Source of the DNA: Blastococcus colisei
GTDB lineage: Bacteria > Actinomycetota > Actinomycetes > Mycobacteriales > Geodermatophilaceae
Reading direction: 5' to 3'
DNA length: 64,000 nt
NCBI RefSeq assembly: GCF_006717095.1
Contig: NZ_VFQE01000001.1
Location: 620,001 to 684,000 of the forward strand
The notes under the pieces are model-generated. The model was not told the origin of the DNA, did not search any database, and was given only the letters and a program-made list of their open reading frames with translations. Position numbers and translations under genes: made by a program. Positions 33,113 to 42,370 of the stretch are shown here, piece after piece. Within the stretch, counting starts at the first letter, position 1. The number at the start of each line of letters is the position of its first letter.

Positions 33113-34657
33113 ATGACGCGCTTCCGCAAGACCGCAGGCCACGCCGGCCGGGTCGTCTTCGTCGGAGCAGGCCCGGGTGACCCCGGCATGCTCACTGCCC
33201 GGGCGACCGCGGCGCTCGCCGAGGCCGTCCTCGTCCTCGTCGACCCCGACGTCTCCGTCGCCGTCCAGGACGCCGTCCGGGACGCGCACCCCGGCACGGA
33301 GCTGAGCCCGGCCGTGGGCGAGCCGGCCGAGGTGGCCAAGGCGGCTGTCGAGGCGGCCAAGAAGGGCGCGGTCGTCGTCCGGCTGGTCGCCGGTGACCCG
33401 TACGCCACCGACGCCGTGGTCAAGGAGGTGCTGGCCGTCGGCCGCACGTCGGTCGCCTTCGACGTCGTTCCGGGCGTGGCGACCGCGACCGCCGTTCCCG
33501 CCTTCGCCGGGGTCGCCACGGGCGGCACGACGGTCACGGCCGACCTCCGCAGCGGGGTGGACGTGACGGCGCTGGCCGCCGCGACCGGCTCGACCGGCGG
33601 CACGCTGGTTCTCCAGGGCGCCGTCGAGGACCTGCCCGACGCCGCAGCACGGCTGGTCGAGGGCGGTCTCTCGGGTGGCACCCCGGTCGTCGTCACCACC
33701 GGGGGCTCGGGGACGGCGCAGAAGAGCGTCGTCGCGAAGCTCGCTGCGGTGGCCGAGAAGACGGCCGGACTGGACTCGTTCAGCGGCCCGGTCGTGGCCA
33801 CCGTCGGCACCGCCGTCGACAAGCGCGCCCGGCTGTCCTGGTGGGAGAGCCGGCCGCTGTTCGGCTGGCGGGTGCTGGTGCCGCGCACCAAGGACCAGGC
33901 CGGCGAGATGAGCGACCGGCTGCGCGCCTACGGCGCCGTGCCGGTGGAGGTGCCGACGATCGCCGTCGAGCCGCCGCGCAGCCCGGCGCAGATGGACCGC
34001 GCAATCAAGGGCCTGGTCACGGGCCGGTACGGCTGGATCGTGTTCACCTCGGTGAACGCGGTGAAGGCCGTGCGCGAGAAGTTCGCCGAGCTCGGCCTCG
34101 ACGCCCGCGCGTTCGCCGGCGTCAAGGTGGCCTGCGTCGGCGAGCAGACCGCCGAGACCGTGCGCGCCTTCGGCATCCAGCCGGAGCTCGTCCCCTCGGG
34201 CGAGCAGTCCAGCCAGGGCCTGCTGGCCGACTTCCCGCCCTACGACGACGTCTTCGACCCGATCGACCGGGTGCTGCTGCCCCGCGCCGACATCGCGACC
34301 GAGACCCTCGCCGCCGGGCTCCAGGAGCGCGGCTGGGAGATCGACGACGTGACCGCGTACCGGACCGTCCGGGCGGCCCCGCCGGCCGCGTCGGTCCGCG
34401 AGGCGATCAAGGGTGGCGGGTTCGACGCGGTGTGCTTCACCTCGTCGAGCACGGTGCGCAACCTCGTCGGCATCGCCGGCAAGCCGCACGCGAAGACCGT
34501 CGTCGCGGTCATCGGCCCGGCCACGGCCGCCAGCGCCCAGGAGTTCGGCCTGCGCGTGGACGTGCAGCCGGAGACCGCGGCCGTCGGCCCGCTGGTCGAC
34601 GCGCTCGCCGAGTTCGCCGCGGCCCGTCGCGCCGAGGAGGAAGGGTCCGACTCGTGA
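33113..34657 (+). CDS. hemD: HemD fusion: degenerate uroporphyrinogen methyltransferase domain + uroporphyrinogen-III synthase
   Basis: 514 residues. Residues about 13-240 look like uroporphyrinogen-III C-methyltransferase (VFVGAGPGDPGMLTARATAA, LVAGDPYATDAVVKEV, VPGVATATAVPAFAG). The usual GRG(G)EE after GDP is replaced, so methylation is doubtful. Residues about 265-505 are uroporphyrinogen-III synthase (WRVLVPRTKDQAGEMSDRLR, WIVFTSVNAVKAVREKF, AVCFTSSSTVRNLVG), which closes hydroxymethylbilane with D-ring inversion. The same fusion is usual in actinobacteria. ATG 33113 has AGGAG about seven bases upstream; the stop overlaps hemB. Confidence 0.93.
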   Translation: MTRFRKTAGHAGRVVFVGAGPGDPGMLTARATAALAEAVLVLVDPDVSVAVQDAVRDAHPGTELSPAVGEPAEVAKAAVEAAKKGAVVVRLVAGDPYATDAVVKEVLAVGRTSVAFDVVPGVATATAVPAFAGVATGGTTVTADLRSGVDVTALAAATGSTGGTLVLQGAVEDLPDAAARLVEGGLSGGTPVVVTTGGSGTAQKSVVAKLAAVAEKTAGLDSFSGPVVATVGTAVDKRARLSWWESRPLFGWRVLVPRTKDQAGEMSDRLRAYGAVPVEVPTIAVEPPRSPAQMDRAIKGLVTGRYGWIVFTSVNAVKAVREKFAELGLDARAFAGVKVACVGEQTAETVRAFGIQPELVPSGEQSSQGLLADFPPYDDVFDPIDRVLLPRADIATETLAAGLQERGWEIDDVTAYRTVRAAPPAASVREAIKGGGFDAVCFTSSSTVRNLVGIAGKPHAKTVVAVIGPATAASAQEFGLRVDVQPETAAVGPLVDALAEFAAARRAEEEGSDS

Positions 34658-35631
34658 CCGCCGGGTTCGCCCGCGGGCGTCGGCTCCGGTCGACGCCCGC
34701 GCTGCGGCGGCTCACCGCGCAGACCCGGCTGGCCCCCGCCGACTTCGTGCTCCCCGTCTTCGTCAAGCAGGGCATCGACGAGCCGGTCGCGATCAGCTCG
34801 ATGCCCGGCGTCGTCCAGCACACCCTGGACTCGCTGCGGAAGGCCGCGCACGAGGCGGCCGACGCGGGCATCGGCGGGCTGATGCTGTTCGGCATCCCCG
34901 GCGACAAGGACCCGGTCGGCTCGCAGGCCGACGCCGCCGACGGCATCGTCAACGTGGCGCTGCAGCAGTTGCGCGCCGACCTCGGCGACGAACTGGTGCT
35001 CATGGCGGACCTGTGCCTGTGCGAGTACACCGACCACGGGCACTGCGGCGTGGTCACCCCGGCCGGCGTCGTCGACAACGACCCGACCCTCGACCGCTAC
35101 GCGGCGGTGGCCATCGCCCAGGCGCAGGCCGGCGCCCACGTCATCGCGCCCAGCGGGATGATGGACGGCCAGGTCGCGGCCATCCGGCGGGCCCTGGACG
35201 GCGCCGCGTACACCGAGACGCCGATCCTGGCCTACGCCGCCAAGTACGCGTCGGGCTTCTACGGCCCGTTCCGCGAGGCGGCCGAGGGGGCGCCGCAGTT
35301 CGGCGACCGCTCGACCTACCAGATGGACCCGCCCAACGCCGACGAGGCGCTGCGCGAGGTGGCCCAGGACCTCGCCGAGGGCGCCGACGCCGTGATGGTG
35401 AAGCCGGCGTTGCCCTACCTCGACATCATCACGCGGGTCGCCGACGCGGTGCACGTGCCGGTGAGCGCGTACCAGGTCAGCGGTGAGTACGCGATGGTGG
35501 AGGCGGCCGCCGCGAACGGCTGGGTCGACCGCGAGCGGGCGATCCTGGAGACCCTCACCGCCATCCGCCGTGCGGGGGCCGGCACGGTGCTCACCTATTG
35601 GGCCGTCGAAGCGGCACGCCTCCTGCGGTGA
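34654..35631 (+). CDS. hemB: Delta-aminolevulinic acid dehydratase (porphobilinogen synthase)
   Basis: 325 residues, TIM barrel. It condenses two 5-aminolevulinates to porphobilinogen. Schiff-base lysines are K197 (AYAAKYASGFYGPF) and K250 (AVMVKPALPYLD). The segment ADLCLCEYTDHGHCG has C121, C123 and C131, the three-cysteine zinc site, so this is the zinc-dependent form. GTG 34654 overlaps the hemD stop; the stop overlaps the next gene. It stands after hemD as in other actinobacterial clusters. Confidence 0.97.
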   Translation: MTAGFARGRRLRSTPALRRLTAQTRLAPADFVLPVFVKQGIDEPVAISSMPGVVQHTLDSLRKAAHEAADAGIGGLMLFGIPGDKDPVGSQADAADGIVNVALQQLRADLGDELVLMADLCLCEYTDHGHCGVVTPAGVVDNDPTLDRYAAVAIAQAQAGAHVIAPSGMMDGQVAAIRRALDGAAYTETPILAYAAKYASGFYGPFREAAEGAPQFGDRSTYQMDPPNADEALREVAQDLAEGADAVMVKPALPYLDIITRVADAVHVPVSAYQVSGEYAMVEAAAANGWVDRERAILETLTAIRRAGAGTVLTYWAVEAARLLR

Positions 35632-36119
35632 CCGCCTACGTCGAGCAGGGGGGCACCTGGCGGCCGTTCTGGATCGTCGCGGCCGCGATGGTCGCCTTCC
35701 TGGTGCTCGACGTCGCCCTGCCGGGACCGGACATCGCTCCACTCGTCTGGGTCGTGGCGCTGGTCGTCGTCCTCGGGATCGTCGCCGTCGGCACGCTGTC
35801 CGGCCGCCGGGTCTGGACGGTCCGGGTGGACGACGGCGCGCTCTCCGTCGGGCGCGAGGAGGTGCGGCTCGCCGACATCGACGTCGACCACCTGCGCGCG
35901 GTCGACTCGGGGGTCGACGCCGGCGCGCCGGTCCTCGGCGGCGGCTGGTCGCTGCCGCGGGGCCGCACCGGGCTGCCGCTGAGGTTCACCGACGGGCGGA
36001 CCGTCCTGGTGCCGACCCGCGATCCGGCGGCGCTGCACGAGGCGCTGGTGGTCCGTGTGGCCGACACCTCCGACACCCGTGACAGTTCGTCAGGATCAGA
36101 GGGGACACTGGGCTCGTGA
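35628..36119 (+). CDS. Two-helix membrane protein, DUF3093-like layout, unknown
   Basis: 163 residues. Two membrane helices near the start ([20 protein letters not shown] and [20 protein letters not shown]) are followed by a PH-like beta domain ([40 protein letters not shown]). The arrangement resembles the DUF3093 family. GTGA overlaps join it to hemB and hemL, so it is made with the haem enzymes. In mycobacteria a membrane-protein gene (Rv0513) also follows hemB (recalled). Function unknown. Confidence 0.72.
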   Translation: MTAYVEQGGTWRPFWIVAAAMVAFLVLDVALPGPDIAPLVWVVALVVVLGIVAVGTLSGRRVWTVRVDDGALSVGREEVRLADIDVDHLRAVDSGVDAGAPVLGGGWSLPRGRTGLPLRFTDGRTVLVPTRDPAALHEALVVRVADTSDTRDSSSGSEGTLGS

Positions 36120-37447
36120 CCTCGCTGGACAGCACTGCCTACACCTACGAGGCCCCGGTCTCGGCCGGCCTCTTCGCCCGTGGACGGACCATCATCCCGG
36201 GCGGGGTGAACAGCCCGGTCCGCGCGTTCCAGGCCGTTGGAGGCACCCCGCGGTTCATGGCCGAGGGGTCCGGTCCCTGGATCACCGACGCCGACGGCCG
36301 CCGCTACGTCGACCTGGTCAGCTCCTGGGGTCCGCTGCTGCTGGGCCACGCGCACCCCGCCGTCGTCGAGGCGGTCACCGCCGCAGCCCGGCGCGGGCTG
36401 TCCTTCGGCGCCCCGACCGAGGGCGAGCTCGACCTCGCCGAGGAGATCCGGTCGCGCGTGGCCCCGGTGGAGCGGGTGCGGCTGGTCAACTCCGGCACGG
36501 AGGCCGTGCTCTCGGCCGTCCGGCTCGCCCGGGGCACCACCGGCCGGCCGCTCATCGTGAAGTTCGCCGGCAACTACCACGGGCACGTCGACGCGCTCCT
36601 CGCCTCGGCCGGCTCGGGCGTCGCCACGCTGGGCCTGCCCGACACCCCTGGCGTCACGACGGGCGCCGCCGCCGACACCGTCGTCCTGCCCTACAACGAC
36701 GTGGCCGCGGTCGAGGCAGTGTTCGCCGAGCGGGGCGGCGAGATCGCCTGCGTCATCAGTGAGGCCGCCGCGGGCAACATGGGCGTCGTCCCCCCGCTGG
36801 ACGGCTTCAACGCCGAGCTGCGCCGGATCACCGCCGCCCACGGCGCGCTGCTGATCCTCGACGAGGTCATGACCGGCTTCCGCGTCTCGCGCTCGGGCTG
36901 GTACGGCCTGGACCCGGTCGACGCCGACCTGTTCACCTTCGGGAAGGTCATGGGCGGCGGGCTGCCCGCCGCCGCCTTCGGCGGCCGGGCCGACCTCATG
37001 GACTCGCTCGCCCCGCTCGGGCCGGTCTACCAGGCCGGCACGCTGTCGGGGAACCCGGTGGCCGTCGCCGCCGGGCTGGCCACGCTGCGGCACTGCACCG
37101 ACGAGGTCTACGCCCACTGCGACGAGGTCGCCGCCGTCCTGCGCGGCGCCGCGAGCGCCGCGCTGTTCGCCGCCGGGGTGGCCCACCGGGTGCAGCAGGC
37201 GGGCAGCATGTTCTCGATCTTCTTCGTGCCCGACGAGCGGCAGGTCCGCGACTACGACGACGCGAAGACGCAGGACGTCGCGCAGTACACCGCCTTCTTC
37301 CACGCGCTGCTGGCCCGCGGCGTCTACCTGCCGCCGTCGGCCTTCGAGGCGTGGTTCGTCAACGCGACGCTGTCGGGCGAGGCCCTCGACCGTGTCCTCG
37401 AGGCGCTGCCGGCCGCCGCCCGTGCCGCGGCGGAGGTGTCGGGGTGA
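36116..37447 (+). CDS. hemL: Glutamate-1-semialdehyde 2,1-aminomutase
   Basis: 443 residues, class III PLP aminotransferase fold. It converts glutamate-1-semialdehyde to 5-aminolevulinate, the step after HemA. PLP-binding lysine is K277 in [11 protein letters not shown]; also seen are [27 protein letters not shown], and [11 protein letters not shown] with the PLP-ring aspartate. GTG 36116 overlaps the previous gene and its stop overlaps the mutase-like gene. With hemA, C, D and B, all steps from glutamyl-tRNA to uroporphyrinogen III are encoded in this run. Confidence 0.96.
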   Translation: MTSLDSTAYTYEAPVSAGLFARGRTIIPGGVNSPVRAFQAVGGTPRFMAEGSGPWITDADGRRYVDLVSSWGPLLLGHAHPAVVEAVTAAARRGLSFGAPTEGELDLAEEIRSRVAPVERVRLVNSGTEAVLSAVRLARGTTGRPLIVKFAGNYHGHVDALLASAGSGVATLGLPDTPGVTTGAAADTVVLPYNDVAAVEAVFAERGGEIACVISEAAAGNMGVVPPLDGFNAELRRITAAHGALLILDEVMTGFRVSRSGWYGLDPVDADLFTFGKVMGGGLPAAAFGGRADLMDSLAPLGPVYQAGTLSGNPVAVAAGLATLRHCTDEVYAHCDEVAAVLRGAASAALFAAGVAHRVQQAGSMFSIFFVPDERQVRDYDDAKTQDVAQYTAFFHALLARGVYLPPSAFEAWFVNATLSGEALDRVLEALPAAARAAAEVSG

Positions 37448-38079
37448 CGGAGAGCACCGTCGTCCACCTGCTCCGGCACGGGGAGGTGCACAACCCCGCC
37501 AAGGTCCTCTACGGCCGGCTCCCCGGCTACCGCCTGTCGACCACCGGCGAGGCGATGGCGCTCGCGGCGGCGGAGTGGCTCGCCGGCAAGGACGTCGCAC
37601 ACCTGGTGTCCAGTCCGCTCGAGCGGACGCAGCAGACGGCCGCGCCGATCGCCGAGAAGTTCTCGCTCCCGGTCGCGATCGACGAGCGGATCATCGAGGC
37701 GGGCAACGCCTTCGAGGGGCTCGTGGTCGGCGTCGGGGACGGTGCCCTGCGCGTTCCGAAGCACTGGTGGAAGCTGCGCAACCCGTTCCGGCCGTCCTGG
37801 GGGGAGCCCTACGTCGAGATCGCCGCGCGCATGCTGGCCGCCGTCGAGGCCGCCCGGGACGCCGCCCGCGGGCACGAGGCCGTGCTGGTCAGCCACCAGT
37901 TGCCGATCTGGACGCTGCGTCTGCACCTGGAGGGCCGGCGGTACGGGCACGATCCGCGCCGCCGCCAGTGCGGCCTGGCCAGCGTCACGTCGGTCGCCTA
38001 CGACGGCGACCGAGTCGTCGGCGTCTCCTACGCCGAGCCCGCCGGCGGCACGCCGGCGGACGCGGTGCCGGGCGCATGA
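37444..38079 (+). CDS. Histidine phosphatase family protein
   Basis: 211 residues, phosphoglycerate-mutase-like fold. [10 protein letters not shown] carries the RHG catalytic histidine; the second histidine is in [15 protein letters not shown]. The substrate loop differs from gpmA, so it is a phosphatase rather than a glycolytic mutase. It lies between hemL and the tlpA/ccs genes with GTGA and ATGA overlaps, as in mycobacteria (Rv0525, recalled). The conserved position suggests a link to haem or cytochrome biogenesis; its substrate is unknown. Confidence 0.86.
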   Translation: MTESTVVHLLRHGEVHNPAKVLYGRLPGYRLSTTGEAMALAAAEWLAGKDVAHLVSSPLERTQQTAAPIAEKFSLPVAIDERIIEAGNAFEGLVVGVGDGALRVPKHWWKLRNPFRPSWGEPYVEIAARMLAAVEAARDAARGHEAVLVSHQLPIWTLRLHLEGRRYGHDPRRRQCGLASVTSVAYDGDRVVGVSYAEPAGGTPADAVPGA

Positions 38080-38648
38080 GGCGGGCCCTTCCTGCGCTGC
38101 TGGTGGCGCTGTTCCTCACCGGGTGCTCCTCCGGGCCCGACGCCGTCGACGTCAACGACGGCGGCGAGTTCCGGTTCGTGGAGGCGACGCCGACGGGCGA
38201 GGTCATCCCGCCCGACGAGCGGGCCACCGCGCCGGAGTTCTCCGGCACCCTGCTGGGCGGCGGCGAGTTCTCGTCCACGGAACTGTCCGGCGACGTCGCC
38301 GTCCTCAACTTCTGGGGCTCCTGGTGCCCGCCCTGCCGGGTGGAGACGCCGGAGTTCCAGGAGGTCTACGCCGACGTCCGGGACGACGGGGTGCAGTTCC
38401 TCGGCCTGAACGTGAAGGAGACCAGCGAGCAGTTCGCCCTGGCCTTCGTCGACCGCTTCGGCATCGAGTTCCCGTCGCTCTACGACCCGCGCGGGGAGGT
38501 GGCGCTGGCGTTCCGGGACTACCCGGCGACCGCCATCCCGTCCACGATCGTGCTGGACCGCGAGGGCCGGGTGGCGGCGGTGTACACCGGCGAGGTGTCG
38601 CAGGAGGACCTGCGGGGCGTGCTCGACCTGGTGCTCGGGGAGGTCTGA
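38076..38648 (+). CDS. TlpA/ResA-like thioredoxin lipoprotein
   Basis: 190 residues. A lipoprotein signal ends in the lipobox LTGC with C17. The thioredoxin fold carries WCPPC (C84, C87) in LNFWGSWCPPCRVETP and a cis-Pro segment in PATAIPSTIVLD. As an exported reductant it would keep apocytochrome c haem-binding cysteines reduced for ligation by ResB/CcsB, receiving electrons from CcdA. ATG 38076 overlaps the phosphatase stop; ccdA begins one base after its stop. Confidence 0.92.
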   Translation: MRRALPALLVALFLTGCSSGPDAVDVNDGGEFRFVEATPTGEVIPPDERATAPEFSGTLLGGGEFSSTELSGDVAVLNFWGSWCPPCRVETPEFQEVYADVRDDGVQFLGLNVKETSEQFALAFVDRFGIEFPSLYDPRGEVALAFRDYPATAIPSTIVLDREGRVAAVYTGEVSQEDLRGVLDLVLGEV

Positions 38649-38649
38649 C

Positions 38650-39459
38650 GTGGGGGACACCTTCGCCGGGCTGGTCACGGACGGACCGCTGCTCCTGGCG
38701 GCTGCCGTGGCCGCGCTCGTGGGGCTGGTCAGCTTCGCCTCGCCCTGCGTGCTCCCGCTCGTGCCCGGCTACCTGTCCTACGTCACCGGGCTGGTCGGCT
38801 CCGGTGCGGCGGCGGCGCCCAGCTCCAGCGGGTCGGGCGGGACGGCGACGGCGGTGCGCACCGAGGTCCCCCCGCGGGCGCGGATGGTGCTGGGCGCGTC
38901 CCTGTTCGTGCTGGGCTTCACCCTGGTCTTCGTCGCGTTCGGTGCGGCGTTCGGCGGCCTCGGCCGGCTGATGCTCGAGCACGCCGACCTGCTCAACCGC
39001 GTCTTCGGCGTCGTCACGATCGTCGTGGGCCTGGCCTTCCTGGGCTGGCTCCCGGTGCTGCAGCGGACGAAGCGGATCTCCGCCCGCCCGGTGGCCGGCC
39101 TCGCCGGGGCGCCGCTGCTCGGCATCGTGTTCGGCCTGGGCTGGACCCCGTGTCTCGGGCCGACGCTGTCGGCGGTCTACTCGCTGGCGTTCTCCGAGGC
39201 GACGGCGACGCGCGGCGCCCTTCTCAGCGTGGCCTACTGCATCGGGCTCGGGGTGCCGTTCGTGCTCGTCGCGCTCGGTGCGCGGTGGGCGGTCGGGGCC
39301 ACCTCGTTCCTGCGCCGGCACGCGCGCTCGGTCACCCGGTTCGGCGGAGCAGTGCTGGTGCTGGTCGGGCTGCTCCTGCTCACCGGCGCGTGGACCGAGA
39401 TGATGGAGTGGCTGCGGTCCTGGCTGGCCGCGACCGGGTTCGCGGAGACGGCGCTGTGA
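38650..39459 (+). CDS. ccdA: Cytochrome c biogenesis protein CcdA (thiol-disulfide transporter)
   Basis: 269 residues with about six membrane helices. Redox cysteines C33 (FASPCVLPLVPGYLSYVTG) and C168 (GLGWTPCLGPTLSAV) sit in the paired pseudo-symmetric segments typical of CcdA/DsbD-beta. It carries reducing power across the membrane to the TlpA-like protein encoded before it. GTG 38650 is one base after that gene; the stop overlaps resB (GTGA). A Ser/Gly/Ala-rich linker around residues 52-66 is unusual but tolerable in a loop. Confidence 0.94.
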   Translation: MGDTFAGLVTDGPLLLAAAVAALVGLVSFASPCVLPLVPGYLSYVTGLVGSGAAAAPSSSGSGGTATAVRTEVPPRARMVLGASLFVLGFTLVFVAFGAAFGGLGRLMLEHADLLNRVFGVVTIVVGLAFLGWLPVLQRTKRISARPVAGLAGAPLLGIVFGLGWTPCLGPTLSAVYSLAFSEATATRGALLSVAYCIGLGVPFVLVALGARWAVGATSFLRRHARSVTRFGGAVLVLVGLLLLTGAWTEMMEWLRSWLAATGFAETAL

Positions 39460-41057
39460 CCGTGCTCGTTCCGCCGCGCGACACCCGGGCTCCCGCGCCG
39501 TCGCCTTCGGCTCCGCGGCGGGGCGCTGGGCTGCTCCCGCGCTGGTGGCGGCGGCTCACCGCGATGCGCACCGCGATCGTGCTGCTGTTCCTCCTCGCGC
39601 TCGCCGCCGTCCCCGGGTCGCTGCTCCCGCAGCGGTCGCTGTCGCAGAACAGCGTCAACCAGTACTTCATCGAGCACCCGTCGCTCGCGCCGGTGCTGGA
39701 TCGGCTCTACCTCTTCGACGTCTTCAGCTCGCCCTGGTTCGCCGCGGTCTACCTGCTCCTGTTCGTCTCGCTGATCGGCTGCGTCCTGCCGCGCGGGCTG
39801 GAGCACTACCGGGCGATGCGGGCGGCGCCGCCGCCGGCTCCCCGCAATCTGCTGCGCCTGCCCGACTCCGGCCAGCTGCCCACCGTCCTTCCCGCGGAGC
39901 AGGCGCTCGACGTCGTGGAGGAGGAGCTGCGGGTCCGCCGCTTCCGCGTCGTCCGCCGCCGGGGGGAGCTCTCCGCCGAGAAGGGCTACCTCAAGGAGAC
40001 CGGCAACCTGCTGTTCCACCTGTCGCTGGTGGCGCTGCTGCTCGGCCTGGCCGGCGGGAAGCTCTGGGGGTACGAGGGCAGCATCCTGGTGACCGAGGGC
40101 CAGGGCTTCTGCAATTCCTTCCAGCAGTACGACACGTACTCGGCGGGTCCGCTGGTCGACAGCGGCGACCTCACCCCCCTGTGCGTCGACCTCGAGGACT
40201 TCCGCGCGGAGTACGAGGACAACCTCACCGCGGCCTCCTTCACCGCCGACATCGGCTACGGCGCTCCGGGGGAGGAGAGCCGGACGACGACCATCGGGGT
40301 CAACGACCCGCTGCGCCTCGACGGCGACCGCGTCTACACCACCGGACACGGCTTCAGCCCCACGTTCACCGTCACGCGGCCCGACGGCACCTCGCTCGAC
40401 GACGTCTCGGTGCCGTTCCTGCCGTCGGACCAGGCGACGATGGCCAGCCAGGGGGCGCTGAAGGTCCCCGACCTCGGACCGGACGGCGAGGACCAGTTCG
40501 CGGTGGAGGGGTTCTTCGCCCCCACCGGACTGGTGCAGGGCGGGGTCCTCACCTCGGTGGACCCGCGGCCGCTCGCCCCGCAGGTGGCGATCGTGGCCTA
40601 CCAGGGCTACCTGGGGCTGGACTCCGGCATCCCCCAGTCGGTGTACTCCCTGGATGCCTCGCAGATCGACCGGGGCCGCCTCACCGAGGTGGGCTCGGCG
40701 AACCTGTCGGTGGGCGAGTCGACCACGCTGCCCGACGGCACCACCATCGCCTTCACCGGCTACCGGCAGTTCGCCGCCTTCCAGTACTCGCACGATCCGG
40801 GCCAGCTGTGGGTGCTCGGCTCGTCGATCGCCCTGCTCACCGGTCTGCTGGGCATGCTGCTGCTCCGTCGCGAGCGGGTCTTCGCCCGAACCACCGCCGC
40901 GCCGGGCGACGGCGGTACCGTGCTCACGCTGGCCTCGATCACGCGGGGAAGCGGCGAGAACGCTCCCCGGTTCGCCGCTCTGACCGACGATCTCTCGGAC
41001 GCGCTCTCCTCGCGTCGACCCGCACCCGAACCGGAGGACCCCCCGCGTGTCTCCTGA
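39456..41057 (+). CDS. resB: Cytochrome c biogenesis protein ResB
   Basis: 533 residues. Three membrane helices lie in the N-terminal third (MRTAIVLLFLLALAAVPGSL, WFAAVYLLLFVSLIGCVLPR, LLFHLSLVALLLGLAGGKLW), then a large outside domain, and a last helix (LWVLGSSIALLTGLLGMLLL). Typical of system II haem-ligation protein ResB/Ccs1. With CcsB it exports haem and joins it to CXXCH of apocytochrome c. GTG 39456 overlaps ccdA; its end overlaps ccsB by 11 bases. Confidence 0.93.
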   Translation: MTVLVPPRDTRAPAPSPSAPRRGAGLLPRWWRRLTAMRTAIVLLFLLALAAVPGSLLPQRSLSQNSVNQYFIEHPSLAPVLDRLYLFDVFSSPWFAAVYLLLFVSLIGCVLPRGLEHYRAMRAAPPPAPRNLLRLPDSGQLPTVLPAEQALDVVEEELRVRRFRVVRRRGELSAEKGYLKETGNLLFHLSLVALLLGLAGGKLWGYEGSILVTEGQGFCNSFQQYDTYSAGPLVDSGDLTPLCVDLEDFRAEYEDNLTAASFTADIGYGAPGEESRTTTIGVNDPLRLDGDRVYTTGHGFSPTFTVTRPDGTSLDDVSVPFLPSDQATMASQGALKVPDLGPDGEDQFAVEGFFAPTGLVQGGVLTSVDPRPLAPQVAIVAYQGYLGLDSGIPQSVYSLDASQIDRGRLTEVGSANLSVGESTTLPDGTTIAFTGYRQFAAFQYSHDPGQLWVLGSSIALLTGLLGMLLLRRERVFARTTAAPGDGGTVLTLASITRGSGENAPRFAALTDDLSDALSSRRPAPEPEDPPRVS

Positions 41058-42006
41058 CCAGCTGGCCTCGCTGTCGGACAACCTCTTCTCGATCAGCATC
41101 GCCCTGTACTCGCTGGCAGTGGTCGCCTTCAGCGCCCAGCTGGCCTTCGGCCGCCGGACGGCGCGTACCCGGCAGCTGGTCGGCGCCGGCGGTCCAGCCC
41201 TGGAGATGCCGGCCGGGACGTCGGCGCCGGCCGAGAACGGCCGCGGACGGCGCTGGGGAGCCCTCGCCATGGGGCTGGCAGCGCTCGGGGCGCTGGCCCA
41301 CGGAGCGGTGCTGGTCACCCGCGCTCTGGCCACCGACCGGTTGCCGTTGGGCAACATGTACGAGTTCTCCACCGCCGCCGTCTTCGTGGCGGTCATCGCC
41401 TACCTGGTCCTCGCCCTGCGGGCGCCGGGCCTGCGGCACATCGGGCTGTTCGTCCTGGCCCCGGTCGTGCTCGCGATGGTGCTGATCGGGTTGTTCCTCT
41501 ACGCCGAGGCCGGCCCGCTGGTCGCCGCTCTGCGGTCGTACTGGCTGGCCATCCACGTCAGCACGGCCGTCATCGGCTTCGGCGTCTTCTTCGTGAGCGG
41601 CATCGCCAGCGCCCTCTACCTGGGAAAGATCGCGCACGAGGAGCGGATCACCGCGGGGCAGAAGCCCGGAGGCCTGCTCTCGCGGCTCCCGGGCGCGGCG
41701 GCGCTGGACCGCGTGGCGCACCGGACCGCCGTCTTCGGTTTCCCGATCTGGACCTTCACCGTCATCGCCGGCGCTATCTGGGCCGAGGCGGCATGGGGCC
41801 GGTTCTGGGGCTGGGACCCCAAGGAGACCTGGGCGTTCATCGCCTGGATCGTCTACGCCGCCTACCTGCACGCCCGCACGACGGCGGGCTGGCGCGGCAA
41901 GCCCGCGGCCTGGGTGAACGTCGTCGGCCTCGCCGTGATGATCTTCAACCTGACGTTCGTGAACATGGTCTCCACGGGACTGCACAGCTACGCCGGAGTG
42001 AACTGA
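41047..42006 (+). CDS. ccsB: Cytochrome c biogenesis protein CcsB (CcsA/ResC family)
   Basis: 319 residues with about eight membrane helices. The tryptophan-rich haem-handling motif WGWDPKETW is at residues 254-262, and candidate haem-ligand histidines are H170 (YWLAIHVSTA) and H225 (DRVAHRTAVFG). It partners ResB in system II cytochrome c maturation. GTG 41047 lies 11 bases inside resB. It closes the continuous gene run that began with rex; 119 bases without a gene follow. Confidence 0.94.
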   Translation: MSPDQLASLSDNLFSISIALYSLAVVAFSAQLAFGRRTARTRQLVGAGGPALEMPAGTSAPAENGRGRRWGALAMGLAALGALAHGAVLVTRALATDRLPLGNMYEFSTAAVFVAVIAYLVLALRAPGLRHIGLFVLAPVVLAMVLIGLFLYAEAGPLVAALRSYWLAIHVSTAVIGFGVFFVSGIASALYLGKIAHEERITAGQKPGGLLSRLPGAAALDRVAHRTAVFGFPIWTFTVIAGAIWAEAAWGRFWGWDPKETWAFIAWIVYAAYLHARTTAGWRGKPAAWVNVVGLAVMIFNLTFVNMVSTGLHSYAGVN

Positions 42007-42125
42007 GCGCCTCGTCGCTCACGTCGGGTGATCGATCGCGAGGACGGGGCCCTTCTCAGATCCTGCGGGTTCGTGCTTCCATGCCCCGGTTGCGACCGTT
42101 CCACGGAGTCACAGAGGAGTTCACT

Positions 42126-42368
42126 GTGGGTAAGCATGCCGCGCCGGAGGGGGCATCGGCGGATCCGATCGTCACCGAGGCTCTCGCCCGTCGGCCCGGT
42201 GACGCCGTGCACCATGCGGCCGCGGAAGGCCCGGTCGGCTGGCCGGGGGAGCGGGCGCCCGAGGGCGGCCGCGTCGGTTGGCCGGGCGATCTTCCGGGGG
42301 CCACCGCGGAGACCACCGTGGCCCGTCGGAGCTGGCGCCGGCTGTTCGCGCCGACCAGGGTCGCCTGA
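42126..42368 (+). CDS. Small protein with repeated GWPG motif, unknown
   Basis: 80 residues. GTG 42126 is chosen because GAGGAG lies about six bases upstream. The middle carries a short tandem repeat, GPVGWPGERAPEG then GRVGWPGDLPGA. The tail is basic and ends in SWRRLFAPTRVA. No membrane helix or known domain. The start MGKHAAPEG resembles short actinobacterial hypotheticals I have seen beside ccs or Lrp genes, but I cannot name a family. Confidence 0.6.
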   Translation: MGKHAAPEGASADPIVTEALARRPGDAVHHAAAEGPVGWPGERAPEGGRVGWPGDLPGATAETTVARRSWRRLFAPTRVA

Positions 42369-42370
42369 GG

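Noticed and set aside
39234-41396. 720-codon minus-strand ORF across ccdA, resB and ccsB
   Set aside because: Composition of a shadow frame (Glu/Gly/Arg/Gln-rich, no domain); the opposite strand encodes clear cytochrome c maturation proteins.
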